A stretch of DNA of 64,000 bases, from the NCBI GenBank assembly GCA_009801085.1, contig VNWV01000006.1, positions 744,001 through 808,000 of the forward strand. The letters run 5' to 3'. The DNA is from Lasiodiplodia sp. COLG20. Taxonomy: Eukaryota > Ascomycota > Dothideomycetes > Botryosphaeriales > Botryosphaeriaceae. Shown in pieces: positions 22,013 to 34,101 of this stretch. Position numbers and translations under genes: made by a program. The notes below the pieces were generated by a model. That model was not told where the DNA came from and made no database searches. It saw only the letters and a list, made by a program, of their open reading frames with translations. Every line of letters begins with the position of its first letter. The first letter of the stretch is position 1.

Positions 22013-22980
22013 GGTCAGCGCGGTGATCGACCGTCAGAGACCAGGTCTTGGTAGCTGGCGGGGAGGAAGATAGGGATGTCCAGCGAAGGGGGAGGGGAGG
22101 GCCGCGCTCCCTCGACTTTTTTGGCGTGCCATGGTAAACGCTACATAACAGTTTCAACGCACTGTTAGGTCATGGCAGCTGCGGTGAACTGGGTCTCGGC
22201 CAGCGGCAGCGTGATCTTGCGTCAACAGGAGCGCGGCTTGACATGGGGGCACGCTCGGCTGTGTGACTGGCGCCTGGAGCCGAGGGCTGTCTTAGACAAA
22301 TTCGGCGGGCGCATGGACGGCGGGCTGCAGGCCCGCGGTGATGGTTGAAAATTTGGCGTCCGCATCGGGGCGGCATGGGGGGTGGGTTGCATGCGACACA
22401 AGGAGGCGCCTTACCTGAGGGGTGCTCAAGGGCGCTGGCAGGGCGGCGGGGGAGGCAGCGCTAGGGCGGTGGTACTGCGCGAGCGGGTTGGCTGGAGAGA
22501 GCAGAGCCTGAGGGGTCTTGGGGGGAGTTGTGCCTGGGAGCCGGAGGTGTGAGTACAGACGGGGCGCACGGGAGGTTCGCGGCTGTCGTTTGGGGTTGGG
22601 CCCTGCAAATCGCAAGCCAAGCCCGCGCGCGCTAGGGCCCCACGACCCATGCAAGGAGCACCGCCGCCCGCATCGCGCCTGCACGTCAACAAAGCCCGCG
22701 GCCACTCGACCGTCACACCGCTGCTTTCAGCAGCGTGGCCGCCCTCGCACACGGCTGCAGCGCCGTTGGCAGCAACAAACGGCCAGCATCTTCACGTTGC
22801 CGCAAGACAGCGATCGCCTGAGACCGCAGCGGCGCACGGCGCACCCGGGCAACACCAGACGCAGGTACTCATTTCTACTGTTTGCTTTCATTCATTGCGT
22901 TGGGTATCTGGCGGCGACCGCCTGCTCATCTAGACTATCGAATACATCCGCCGCTTTTGTCTCAGCCCTACGTCCCCGGC
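22013..22980. other. GC-rich promoter region of the kelch-BTB gene
   Basis: GC-rich spacer between two minus-strand genes. Open frames here have arginine- and alanine-biased translations typical of noncoding GC-rich DNA. Confidence 0.5.
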
Positions 22981-23727
22981 TTACACGTTCGCGCTGGTCT
23001 GCTCCTTGGGCAGGGGAGTGAACCTCAGGTACGGCTTGACGATCTTGAGGTTGGGGTAGATCTTCTGCGCATCCTCGGTCTTGACCGACGGGTGGACGAT
23101 GACGTCGTCGCCGGGCACCCAGTTGATCGGGGTGGTGACCTTGTTCTTGTCGCCCGTCTGGAGCGAGTCGACGATGCGGAGCACCTCAGCCGAGTTGCGG
23201 CCGGTCGAGGCGGGGTACGAGAGGATGGTGCGGATGGTCTTCTTGGGGTCGATGACGAAGACGGAGCGGATGGTGAAGGCAATGCCCTTGGAGTCGACGT
23301 TGGTCGCGTCCTGGTGGTCGAGCCTGTGCCCACGTCAGCTTCCTGTGTCATGATTCCGGGGCGCGCCGGGCACTTACATGTCGTAGAGGTAGGCGACCTT
23401 GCGCTCCTTGTCGCCGATGATGGGGAAGGTGAGGTTGCTGCCGGTGACCTCGTTGATGTCGGCAATCCAGCCGCCGTGGCTCTCGATGGTGTTGGCCGAG
23501 AGACCGATCAGCTTGACGCCGCGCTTGGTGAACTCGGGCTCAAGCTTGGCGAAGGCACCGAGCTCGGTGGTGCAGACGGGAGTGTAGTCCTCGGGGTGCG
23601 AGAAGAGGACGACCCACTTGTCGCCGATGAACTCGTGGAAGTCAATGGGGCCGGCGGTGGTCTCAGCCTTGAAGTTGGGGGCAATGCTGCCCAGGCGGAG
23701 GGGCTCGGCGCGCTGCTCGGTGGCCAT
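22981..23727 (-). CDS. 1-Cys peroxiredoxin (Prx6/Prx1 type)
   Basis: Exons 23378-23727 and 22981-23323, split by a 54-nt intron (GTAAGT..CACAG, phase 2), give 230 residues. Start MATEQRAEPLRLGSIAPNF. The active site is SHPEDYTPVCTTELG, with T49 and peroxidatic C52. The long C-terminal arm (PINWVPGDDVIVHPSVK then YPNLKIVKPYLRFTPLP) is that of the Prx6 subfamily, which reduces H2O2 and alkyl hydroperoxides with one catalytic Cys; C52 is the only Cys I see. No mitochondrial presequence follows this ATG. The frame stays open upstream to 23865 with a basic, Ser/Thr-rich translation (SPAFKVPLHASLTQPARRLIT) but has no ATG there; a 5' intron ending CCGCAG at about 23738 explains it better, though a longer targeted isoform cannot be excluded. 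Confidence 0.95.
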
Positions 23728-25268
23728 GGTGATGAGTCTGCGGGCAGGCTGCGTCAGCGAAGCGTGGAGGGGCACCTTGAAGGCGGGGGAAGGTACCTTT
23801 GGATGAGTTGGAGATGGAATTGAGTCACAGAAGTGCTTGCGATGGCTGCAGAAAGTTGGGCTCAAGGCGGTTGGAGCGCGGGGTATTTGTAGGATGGCGG
23901 GGCACAGCTACAGTGGTGGAATGATGCGAAAAATCGGATGAATAATGCCATCAGCAGCCCTCAGCATTACTGGATGCGGCAAGGCTGCGATTGCGTGCTC
24001 AATTGCTTTCATTCTGCCGGCAGAGAGCAGGCCAATGGCATTGTGGGGTTGGCGACCGCCTCCGCCCATCTTGCGCCGCTGCACTCTTAGCCGTGGCCGA
24101 CAGAGCGAGCTAAGCCTTGGTATAGAAAAGGCGGCAGGATCAGCATCGCGCAAACGTGCTGCAAAATTCTGTGAGCGCGATAGCGCGGTGCTGCCCTCGC
24201 TGCGGTGTCGGAGAGGTGCCGACAACGAACCCGGGGCCGGCTTTGTCATATGTACTTCAGGCGGCCTGGCGTCCCCAAGTCCCCCAAATCACTAAACGCC
24301 CCCAATTCCCCTCCAAAACGCCAAGTGCTTAGCTCGGCCAATCACGGCCAGCCTTTTTCCCGGCGCCAGTCTGACGTCTCCAAAGTTGGAGGCGCGTCCA
24401 TCTGCCGTATGGCTCCTGACTAATTCCAGGTCGCGTTGCAGTTGCAGATGAATCACCATGTCCTCGTCCGCCATTGGCGCCGCGCGTATCCCCCACAGAC
24501 CCGACGCCTCCAATTTTCCAGGCTCGCATTTCCAAGCAGCGGACGCGTCTTACGCCGCTCTGTGCAGAGAGAGCCTGATTGCACGTGGGCTCTGTCGCAA
24601 ACCCTAACCCAACTTCAACCACGCACAGCGCAGTGGCGCACGTGTTGTCGTCGAATTAGGTTGGGCGAGGTTGTGTTGCGCCGCCGGCTGGCCCATGCCC
24701 CGCCTGGTTTCGCTTCGCCGCCGGGAATAAGAGCTGTCCTAGTCATCACTCTATTCGGCGGGTGCTTCCGCCTTCCGCACATGCGAGATGGAGCCGGATC
24801 TTATCTCACAAAGGGATGCAGGGCTGGGGGCATCCAGCTACGCCTGCGGCCTCATCCCAACCGGATCGACCTCCGCATAGGGTGTCATCTTATCATGGAC
24901 TCGAGATGCCGTCATGGTGCGGTTAGGGCGGACCGCCCTTTCGGCAGGCGTTTGCATCCTCCCAAACCACTGGTTGCCGGTCGGGGCAGTTGGAGTAGCA
25001 GATCAGCCGCGCCTTATGCCTGGAAATAAGCACATGTTTCCAGACCGCTACCCGTTTCCCGCTACCGCTGCGGCACCAGTGACTTCTTCTCCGCTCGTGT
25101 GGGTCCTTTTTTCGTTCCGTCCTACGCAAATGGCTGCCACTGCTCCATTTTCTTTAAGTCCTGGGTCCCCTCGCCCGCCGAGACACCCATTCTCATGCCC
25201 TACTTCTTTCAGCCTTCCTCTCCTGTCTTTGCTGTGTCCTGTTCGACAAGCAGCACTCCCCCGCAGTT
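23728..25268. other. Gene-free region of 1.5 kb
   Basis: Head-to-head spacer between peroxiredoxin (minus) and the MFS gene (plus), so it holds both promoters. Open frames at 24436-25029 and elsewhere lack protein character. Pyrimidine-rich stretches precede 25269. Confidence 0.45.
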
Positions 25269-27096
25269 ATGGCGAGCCCCGACGCCGAGCTGCCTCGTTC
25301 GTCATCGTCCGTCATTAACGCCGGGAATGGCGCGGAAATAAGCGACCCTACGGCCTCGGACGCGGAGAAGGACTTCGATAAGACGTCCAGAAGAACAACA
25401 TTGGACGGCGCCTTGGATACCCCCATCGTATGGCACTACCTCACCTTCGAGACCGACCTACCCCACCCATCAAGTCTGCAGCCCCCCTTCGATGGCGCCG
25501 CTCCACCACCAGAATGCCCGAACCTCAAGAAATATGGGAACCCCTTTGACTGGTCGCCTAAACACAAATCCATCATCCTCTGGTTATCATGCATCGCAAC
25601 AGCCATGACGGCTTATACAGCTGGTTCCTACAGCCCAGGCGTCGGCCAGATGTCAGATGAGTGGCATGTGAGCCGTGTCGCTTGCCTGGTGGGCATCACT
25701 ATATTCACTTGCGGCTTTGCCGTCGCTCCAATGGTTCTGGCACCCTTTTCCGAGATCAACGGTCGCAAACCAGTCTTCTTGGCCTGTGGGATACTCTTCG
25801 TCGTCTGCCAGCTATGCTGCGCCGTCACACAGATCTACGGCGGAATGCTCATCTCTCGGTTTTTTGCAGGCGTCGGTAAGTTAATACAACCATCTTGATG
25901 TGTGCGTGCTTGGGGCGCAAGGCTAGCATGCTAACGGGAACTAGGCGGAAGTACCTTCTCCACCATGGTCGGTGGCGTCGTTAGTGACATCTACCACGCC
26001 GCAGACCGAAACACCCCCATGGCCATGTTCTCCGGCTCGGCATTGCTTGGGACAGGGCTCGGGCCTCTGACATGCGGCTGGATTGCACAATACATAAGCT
26101 GGCGGTGGATCTTTTACATTCAGACAATCATTGACGCTGTGCTAATGGTTGTTATCTGCATCTGCTTCAAGGAGACCCGTGGAAGTGTACTGCTGAGCCG
26201 GAAGGCGAAAACACTGAACAAGTGGTACGAAGCACGCGAGCAAGCCGGCTACTTCAACTTCGATATGCCCTCCGATTCCAATCCGCAGAAGAAGGTGTCT
26301 CAGCGGATCAGGTGGAAAGTCAAGTCAGATGAGGAGCGCGCCGATCTGATGACCATGATCTCCATCTCGCTGTACCGTCCATTCCACCTTCTACTAACCG
26401 AGCCGGTTGTATTCTTCTTCTCGCTCTGGGTCTCATTCAGCTGGGCTATCCTCTACCTTACCCTCGGCGCCATCCCTCTTGTGTTCGAGACCCGACACAA
26501 CATGTCCCTGGGGCAAGCCAACTCCATCTTTGCAGTCATGATCGTCTTCGCGGTCCTTGCTGTCTTGCTCAGCATCTACCAAGAAAACTGGGCCCGCCGT
26601 AAAGGAAAGCTCGTGGACAACCCTGAAGGCCGCCTTTACTTCGCTTGCATTGAGAGCGCGCTCATGCCCATTGGCCTTTTCATGTTCGGCTGGACATCGG
26701 CGAGCTCCATCCACTGGATAGTCCCAACAATTGCCATTGGTCTGGCCACAGTGGGCATCTTCTCTATTTGTATGATAGAATCCAACTGTACCCCTTTTCC
26801 CGTCTACCGTTGTACTGACTGCATGCCTAGACCTCGCCACTTTCAACTACCTTGCCGATGTCTACCACCGCTATGCGAGCTCTGCGCTCGCCGCACAGTC
26901 TTTCTGCCGGAACATGCTGGGCGGCGCCTTCCCGCTCATCACCACGCAGATGTATCGCAAGCTGACCTACGGCGGCGCATCAAGCTTGCTTGGCGGCATT
27001 GGCGCCGTGCTCACGATCGTGCCCTGGGTGCTCGTCTTTTACGGGCCACGCATCCGGAGGAGGAGCAAGTTTGCCAGCGAGATCATGAAGGACTGA
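25269..27096 (+). CDS. MFS transporter, DHA1 multidrug/polyamine type
   Basis: Exons 25269-25875, 25945-26769 and 26831-27096 give 565 residues and 12 TM segments after a hydrophilic N terminus of about 95. Intron 1 (69 nt) and intron 2 (61 nt) are phase 1. The DHA1 signature between TM2 and TM3 is APFSEINGRKPVFLACG, TM4 has SRFFAGVGGSTFSTMVGGVVSDIY, and motif C is the SGSALLGTGLGPLTCGWI segment with ISWRWIFYIQ. The central loop is charged (SRKAKTLNKWYEAREQAG). The last exon restores IYLATFNYLADVYHRYASSALAAQSFCRN, the usual TM11 region. Members export drugs, fungal metabolites or polyamines by proton antiport at the plasma membrane. No biosynthetic genes surround it, so the substrate is open. 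Confidence 0.93.
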
Positions 27097-28503
27097 GATT
27101 GAGCATGATAACGACCCGAAAAAGCATGGATTTCATAATAGGTTAATGTTGAGGCGGAGATGAAGGGCTACGCGGACGATCGTGGCGTTCCATCTCGGAC
27201 AATTTCCAGAAAAAAGAAGTGCGGGGCTGCCGACCGGACGGGGGCCCGGTAACATGGGAACAGATTCCGATCGAATGGAGGCTCTGAACATCTGTTGGAA
27301 TGTGAGTAGATTGCTAGAAAGCTAATAATAATGAGACGGCCGGACACGACTACTTTTATGAGCATGGTTCTTATCACTGCATGGACCGGCCTGGAACATG
27401 GCTGGTGGTAACACTTGGGGGCTCAAAGGGATCGAGAAAAGAAGCACTAGCGCAGCCAGCCGTGGAGTCGGTTCCTGCGACAAAACGGGCGACAGCTTGA
27501 GTGGTATTATAGCAAAAGTATAGACAGGTTCAATATAGCGTACGAATTTGCACGACAAGCGGATTCGCTTCTTGGTACTGTGTACTGGTACATCTGGCTC
27601 GACTGACCGTTTCCCCTGGACACCTGGGTGTCGATTCCCTTTGCACCACCCTCGCCAGATGTTGTGCCTTTTCCGCTGCCGGCCGGCCGACTGATCCGGC
27701 CGGCGAGCCGTGTCTCTTCCGGAACAGCGCCAGCCAAGATGCAAGGCTAACGAAAGCCCTTGCCGGCGCTAGGTCCGCTCGTACGGTATACGCTTTCTCG
27801 ACTACATTTGATTCCGCAAAGGAGATGACAAGCCAGCCAATCACAGATCAAGATTCCCCAATCGGAACTCACCAAGCCCAAATCTCGCTCCGGTAGGGCT
27901 TAGGGCGAGCAACGGCCAGTTGTCAAGAGCCGGCCGTGGCACCTTGGGCGACAGGGGTAAGCGAAGCAGCCTCGGCTCAGGGCACCAGACAGAGCTCGTC
28001 CGCCGGTCCCCTTCTGCGGCGAGTCGCACACACCCTCTCCACTTCTCGCTTCTTGGGACCACCTCGCACCCCTCCCCCATCATCCGCGCGTGTGATGGCT
28101 ACGCATTGGAGAGCACAAGGCGTCCTTTGGTCTTCTGTTGCTTCTCCGGAAAGAAAAAGTCTTGTCCTCGCTTGTTTTGCCCCGAAGAATCCCAGCATCG
28201 GGACCAGCTGATTGCTCGACACACTCTCTCTGAACTCTTGGTTCAATCTCACTTACCTTTCCCTGACTACATTTACGGCCGGTTGCCTGGCTACCAGCTG
28301 TTTCTTTATATTCAGTACCATGACTTCACACCCGCATTGGATCTTCTACTTCCCATACCTCCAATTATGATACTAGCAATATAATCTTTTATCCAACATT
28401 CCCACACCTCAATCCATTCTCTCTACCTCGCCGTCCTCTACCTCTCCCCACGCGCCAGGCCCAGTAGCAACATACTGGCAGCAGCCAGCGCGCCTCGAAA
28501 AGA
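27097..28503. other. Gene-free region of 1.4 kb
   Basis: The 3' flank of the MFS gene and the promoter of the acyl-CoA synthetase gene. A plus-strand frame at 27920-28384 has no conserved character. The region just before 28504 is CT-rich. Confidence 0.45.
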
Positions 28504-30738
28504 ATGCCACGTCCGTTCCATCCTCTCTCCCAGCCCGCCAGCCTCACGAACCTCCCACCCTAACCACAGCCCACCTCTCCCCCCCAAACAGTCCCCCTCC
28601 TCCTCCCCGCAGCCGCCGCCGCCGCAGGCACATTCGCCGCAACCGCCTACCTGGACGCGCGCCTGGGACTGGGCTACGACATCTCGCTGCTGCGGTCCTA
28701 CGGCCACGCCGCCTACGCCGCCATCAGCGCCGAGCGACGCGGGCGCCTCTCGCCCTTCTACGAGCTCGAAGCCCTCGCCCGCTCGCCCGCGACCGCCGAC
28801 GACGTCTTCCTGCTGCTCCCGAGCTACCACCACCACAACCCTTCCGCAACGACCACGACGGACCAACAACAACAACAAAACACCACTGGTGAGAACAACA
28901 TCACCCTCACGCGCTGGACCTACCGCCAGCTCCACGCCGCGGCGCAGCGGCACGCAGCGTACCTGCGGCGCGCGCACGGCGTGCGCCCCGGCGAGGTGGT
29001 GGCGCTGGACATGGCCAACGGCGCGCGCTTCGTCGTCGCGTGGTTCGCCGTGTGGGCGCTGGGCGCGGTGCCGGCCTTCATCAACTGCCACCTGCGCGGC
29101 GCGGCGCTGCTGCACTGCGTGGGCGTGTCGACGGCGCGGCTGGTGCTGGTGGAGGAGGAGGAGTTGTTGGAGGCCAGAGGAAAGTACGAGGGAGGTGGGG
29201 AGGTGGCGGCGGCGTTGGCGAAGGGGGAGTTTGTTGGGGAGGGGCAGGCGAGGAGGGTGGTGGAGGTGGTGGGGTTGGGGGGGAGGTTGGATGAGGTGTT
29301 GGAGAGGGAGGAGGGGTGGGAGGGGATTAGGCCGGATGCCGGTGGTGGTGGAGAGAGGGGGGCGAAGATGCATGATATGGGGATCTTGATCTATACCAGC
29401 GGTACGACGGGCCTGCCGAAGCCGGCGGTCGTGAGCTGGGGCAAGATGCGGGCGGCGGGTACGTTCGTGGGCAAATGGCTGCCGCTGAAGAAGGGAGACG
29501 TGCTATACACGGTCAGTAACTCCTCGATCCCCACTCACCTTGAGACGTTCAATCGACGGCATACACTGCTCTCCAGGCCTCATGGCTGATATCCAAGACA
29601 ACAGTGCATGCCCCTCTACCACACCTCCGCCTCCATGCTCGCCCTCCTCTCAACCCTCTTCTCCCAAACCACCCTCGCCCTCGGCCGCCGCTTCTCCGCC
29701 ACCCGCATCCTCCACGAACTGCACGCCACGCGCGCCACGCACCTCCAATACGTCGGCGAAACGCTGCGCTACCTCCTCTCCACCCCCGCCAACCCCTCTC
29801 TCGACTCGACGCACCGCGTGCACACCATCTTCGGCAACGGCCTGCGGCCGGACGTGTGGCAGCGCTTCGTGACGCGCTTCAACATCCGCACCGTCGCCGA
29901 GTTCTACGCCGCGACAGAGGGCCCCGGCGGCATGTGGAACAAGTCGCGCAACGGCTTCTCGGCGGGCGCCGTGGGCCGCAACGGCTGGCTGTCCGAGGCC
30001 CTCATCTGGGGTCGCTTCCAGGCCTGCGTCGCCGTCGACGCCGCCACCGGCGCCGCGTACCGCGACCCGTCGTCCGGTCGGTGCGTGCGCGTGCCGGCCG
30101 GCACCGCGGGCGAGCTGCTGTACAAGCTCGATCCGGACGACGTGTGTCGTCGCTTTCAGGGCTACTTCAATGATGAGGGTGCGACGAACAAGAAGGTGCT
30201 GCGCGATGTCTTTGAGCCTGGTGATGCCTGGTTCGCGACGGGCGATGTGCTGAGGCGCTGCGAGAAGGGCCGCTGCTGGTGGTTTGTGGATCGCCTGGGC
30301 GATACTTTCCGCTGGAAGAGCGAGAACGTGAGTACCGCCGAGGTAGCGGCTCTGCTCGGCGACAAGTGCCATGACGTCCTGCGTGAGGTCGCTGTTTATG
30401 GTGTGTTGGTGCCTGGCCAGGATGGGCGCGCGGGTTGCGCCGCGGTGGTGCTTAGAGAGGGCGGTAGTAGTGACGAGAGAACACAACTATCGAGGTTAGC
30501 GGAAACGGCAGGGAGGGTACTGCCGAAGTATGCCGTCCCGCTGTTCGTCAGGGTGACGTCGGCGTTGGCGGTGACGGGTACAAACAAGCCACAAAAGCAT
30601 CTGTTGCAGAAGGATGGCATCGACCCGAAAGTCGTGGAAGTTAAAGGAGACCGGATATACTGGCTCAGAGACGGGAAGTACGAAAGATTTGGAAAGAAAG
30701 AGTATGAAAGATTACAGGGTGGAGGTGTGAAGTTGTGA
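28504..30738 (+). CDS. Very-long-chain acyl-CoA synthetase / fatty acid transporter (FATP/Fat1 type)
   Basis: Proposed exons 28504-28510 (ATGCCAC), 28592-29511 and 29605-30738 give 686 residues. The 7-nt first exon is inferred: the frame has no ATG between the stop at 28561 and 28981, an acceptor AAACAG precedes 28592, and only the phase-1 ATG at 28504 joins cleanly, with a GTCCGT donor and a CTAAC branch site. The N terminus is hydrophobic (LLLPAAAAAAGTFAATAYLDARLGLGYD), as in Fat1. The AMP-binding P-loop is ILIYTSGTTGLPKPA, followed by the PLYHTSASML segment, EFYAATEGPGG, GDVL with FVDRLGDTFRWKSENVSTAEVA (the FATP/VLACS motif) and the C-terminal lysine domain TGTNKPQKHLL. It activates and helps import long and very long fatty acids at membranes or peroxisomes. 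A His- and Gln-rich insert (about 90-110) is unusual. Confidence 0.9.
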
Positions 30739-31293
30739 TAGAATTGGGATGCATGATTATGAGGGTGGCATTATAGAAGCGACACGGAAAGCCTAATGTC
30801 TTTGTTGGGACGGTTTCAATTGGGTGTAGACAACCAAGGCAACTTTAAACAATGGTAATGCACGTGCAAGGAGACCGCAGGTAATCTTGAGCTCCGTACC
30901 TGATGGAAACCAGGGGCGGGCTAGGGGAATAATGTATGTGTTTCGGACTCTATCTCATGGGCAAATATTCAAGCTATCCACGGACCCCTGCGAGTCAAAT
31001 GCCTGAAGACCAAGTGGATAACATTCACATCACGCCAGCCAAAGGACACTTTCTTGACATAGAAATTTGTTCTATCGTCATGAGACATAACTAGCCAATG
31101 GGCCTTAGCCCGTCATGACCCCTGAAATTCCAGAAAAGAAACCGTTCCGTCTATCATTTTACAAATGCCGTGGCTTCGCCAAAATCCGTTGCACGTTTTG
31201 CTCATTCCTCAGTATTCGGCAGGGAAGCCCTTCAGCAATGACCATCCTCTACGCCGTAGTCAAATCGATCGGATATCAAATGTTGCTAATCAC
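30739..31293. other. Intergenic region between convergent genes
   Basis: The 3' flanks of the acyl-CoA synthetase and pyruvate kinase genes. It includes the possible alternative last exon of pyruvate kinase (31202-31229). Confidence 0.5.
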
Positions 31294-33263
31294 TTACGCG
31301 TCCTGGTCGAGGCCAAGGTCCTCCTCGGCGGGGACGATGCGGAGAGTGTTGGTGTGGCCCATGCCGCCACGCCAGCCTTGAACGCAGACGACGGCATCGC
31401 CGCGGTTGAGAACGCCGAGCTTGATGGCGTTCATGATACCCCACTTCAGGCGGCGGTCGACATCCTCCTGCCAAGGGGCGGTCTTGAAGTCGGGCTTCTC
31501 CTCGTTGAAGTAGAAGGGGTACACGCCACGGTACAGGTGAGAGTACTACGGAAGGCGTTAGCAATGGGAATGTGAATCAAGATGGAGGCCAACTTACCCT
31601 CGAAGCGGCCTCGTTGCGGGTGACCATGATGATGGGGCAGACAGGGCGGTACTTTGCAACCAGACGAGCGGTGTTACCACTGTAGAACGAAGTTAGCAAA
31701 GTAGGAGAATTGCGTCACGGTTGAGCTTACCTGGTGGTCAGGACAAGGATAGCACCGGCGTTCTGCTCGAGAGAAGCGCTGACGGCGGCCATGGCGCAGG
31801 TCTCGGGGGTGGGGACAGGGACGGGAGCGAGCTTCCTCAGCTCGTCAAAGGCGCTGACGTAGGGAATGGCAACCTCGGCGAGCAGGCAGGTCTCGTGCAT
31901 CATCTTGACGGCCTCCTCAGGGTAGTTACCCTTGGCAGTCTCGCCCGACAGCATGACGCAGTCGGCACCGTCCAGGACGGCGTTACCAACATCGCTGACC
32001 TCGGCACGGGTCGGGCGGGGGTTGTAGGTCATGGACTCGAGCATCTGGGTAGCGCAAATGACGGGCTTGCCGGCGATGTTGCACTTGGTGATCATCATCT
32101 TCTGGGCGATGAAGACCTGCGAGGGAGGGATCTCGATACCAAGGTCACCACGGGCAACCATGACACCGTCGGTCTCCTTGAGAATCTCGTCGAAGTTGTT
32201 GACACCCTGCTGGTTCTCGATCTTGGCGATGATCTGGATCTCCTTGCCATCCTCGCCTAGGACGTCACGGATGGCCTTGATGTCGCTGCCGCGGCGAATG
32301 AACGAGGCGAAGACCATGTCAACCTTGTTCTTGACACCGAACCTCAGATCGGCCTTGTCCTTCTCGGAGAGAGCGGGAAGATCAATATCGGTCTTGGGAA
32401 GGTTGACACCCTTCTTGGACGAGATCTTTCCGTTGTTCATGCACTTGCACCTCAGGTTCTGCTCGTCGATGATCTCCTCGACGGTGAACGAGAGAATACC
32501 GTCGTCGACGTAGATGGTGCGGCCAGCCTCGATGACCTTGGTGATGTTCTTGTAGTCGACGTACCTGTTGCGTACTGTGTCAGACGTGCCTTTCCTGAAG
32601 TGTGCCCGGAAGTTCTTACATCTTCTTGTTGTCCGACTTGGTGGCATACTCGTCCTCGGTGGTGACGATGATCTCGTCGCCAGCGCTGATGGGGAGGTCC
32701 TGGTCGCCAACAGTGTTGCCGGTACGGATCTCAGGGCCTTTCTGCAGTTCACAGCTAGGTTAGCGGAAGGTGACACAAGGTGCAACGGGTGGGGGCGCGT
32801 ACGGTGTCCAGAGCAATGGCCAGGGGACGGCCGACCTGGGTGGCCGCAGCCTCGCGGGCGTTGTCAATCACGGACTGGTGGTACTAAAGCAGCTGTTAGC
32901 TAGAGTCTCGGAAATCCTGTTCCTGCGGTGTACGAACCTCATACGAGCCGTGGGAGAAGTTCATGCGGACAATGTTCAGGCCAGCTGCGAGCTGTCAGCA
33001 AATCACGGCGGCCGCGGGGTAACTTTGAACGCACCCCTGCGGAGCATGTTAATCTTCTCAGCGGAGTTGGTCTTGGGGCCTGGAATGGAGAAAGTCAGCC
33101 TGGAGAATCTCACGGCGAGGGCCAGGAGCAAAGGGGACTTACCAATGGTGCCGATGATGGAGGTGCGGCGGTAGTTCTTGGCCGGGCGGTACTCAGTGTT
33201 GAGCTGCGACAGCCACTCAGTGCGCGTGCGGCCAGAGGCCAGGTGGTCGAGGGCGTTGGCCAT
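31294..33263 (-). CDS. Pyruvate kinase
   Basis: Eight exons: 33143-33263, 33035-33079, 32938-32984, 32803-32883, 32620-32741, 31731-32564, 31598-31679 and 31294-31545, giving 527 residues, the usual fungal length. Introns are 50-63 nt. It converts phosphoenolpyruvate and ADP to pyruvate and ATP, the last step of glycolysis, in the cytosol. Visible blocks are [29 protein letters not shown] (catalytic Arg and substrate region), [12 protein letters not shown], the PK signature [17 protein letters not shown] with the catalytic Lys, [26 protein letters not shown] and [13 protein letters not shown]. Small 5' exons and one large central exon are typical of filamentous ascomycetes. The stop codon overlaps a perfect GTAAGT donor, so an alternative 3' end is possible (see findings). 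Divergent from the mitofissin gene. Confidence 0.96.
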
Positions 33264-34101
33264 GACTGCTGAAGGGCGCGAGAGCGTAAGGTGTACGGGT
33301 GTAGAGTCTGGTGTTGGGAGAGAAGGGTGTTAGAGCGGAAGTTGCGGCGGCGGCGCAGAAGAAATATGCTGGGGGGGACAGCTCCGCGTCGGAGGTGGGC
33401 GCGCGGCGGCGGCGGGAGCGCGGCACGCCAACCAACAAAACTCACCGGAAAAAGCGCTTTCTGCACGAAGCTGCCACAAAGAGCTTCGGACTTTGGGAGA
33501 AAGCAGTGGGATGAGTCCTGAAGGGTGCGAGGAGGTGTGTGAGGCAATGCTGAGGGTCGCGCAGGCTGGCGAGCTAGCAATTTATTTTTTTTGTTGACGG
33601 CACTTTTGGCCAGGCGCCCGTTGGCCGTCTGACTACAAGCTCCAACGACCCCACCATCCCGCTACGTCTACTGATTGAGTAAGTGGGCAGAGCTCATCCC
33701 GCCGCGCCCTGGCGTTACACACCGAAACACGATAAGACGGCCCTTTTAGCGGCCAATCGCCTGTCGCAGCGCAGCACGCACGCCAGTCCGCCCACGCCGC
33801 TCACTTGCTGCAGCTGGAAGCGCTGAGCATCTTGGCCGTCGCCGCGTCTGCGTCGCCTCTCCGCCCGCGACCCTTTGAACGGACCTCCGCCGCGCACGTG
33901 CACCCAGCCTCGCCCCGTCAGGCACCCGTTGCAGCCGACGCCCGCGAGTCGCCTGCACATCACGCCTCGCTGATCAGCCGCCGACCCAGGCCAAAACACC
34001 AGCAACAAGTCGCTTTCGATCGCTGCGAGCCCCCTGCGCTACCCGCCTCACCCTCCGTGCAATAACCTCAGGCTCCACGCGCAAACTTGCAAGTCGCCAC
34101 C
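33264..34101. other. Divergent promoter of pyruvate kinase and mitofissin genes
   Basis: 838 bp between two start codons. Pyrimidine-rich tracts run toward both ATGs, as in highly expressed fungal genes. The plus-strand frame at 33805-34065 has no conserved character. Confidence 0.5.

Noticed and set aside
24601..24612. CCCTAA-like sequence resembling telomere repeat
   Set aside because: Barely one and a half units and not repeated; chance occurrence.
27600..27680. Possible tRNA-like or hairpin segment
   Set aside because: No T-loop consensus and no cloverleaf could be drawn; no tRNA or rRNA gene was found anywhere in the window.
27920..28384. 154-residue plus-strand frame upstream of the Fat1-type gene
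   Set aside because: No family resemblance and biased composition; it fits promoter or leader DNA better.
28438..29373. 311-residue minus-strand frame over the acyl-CoA synthetase exon
   Set aside because: Shadow of a GC-rich exon; the plus strand encodes clear FATP motifs.
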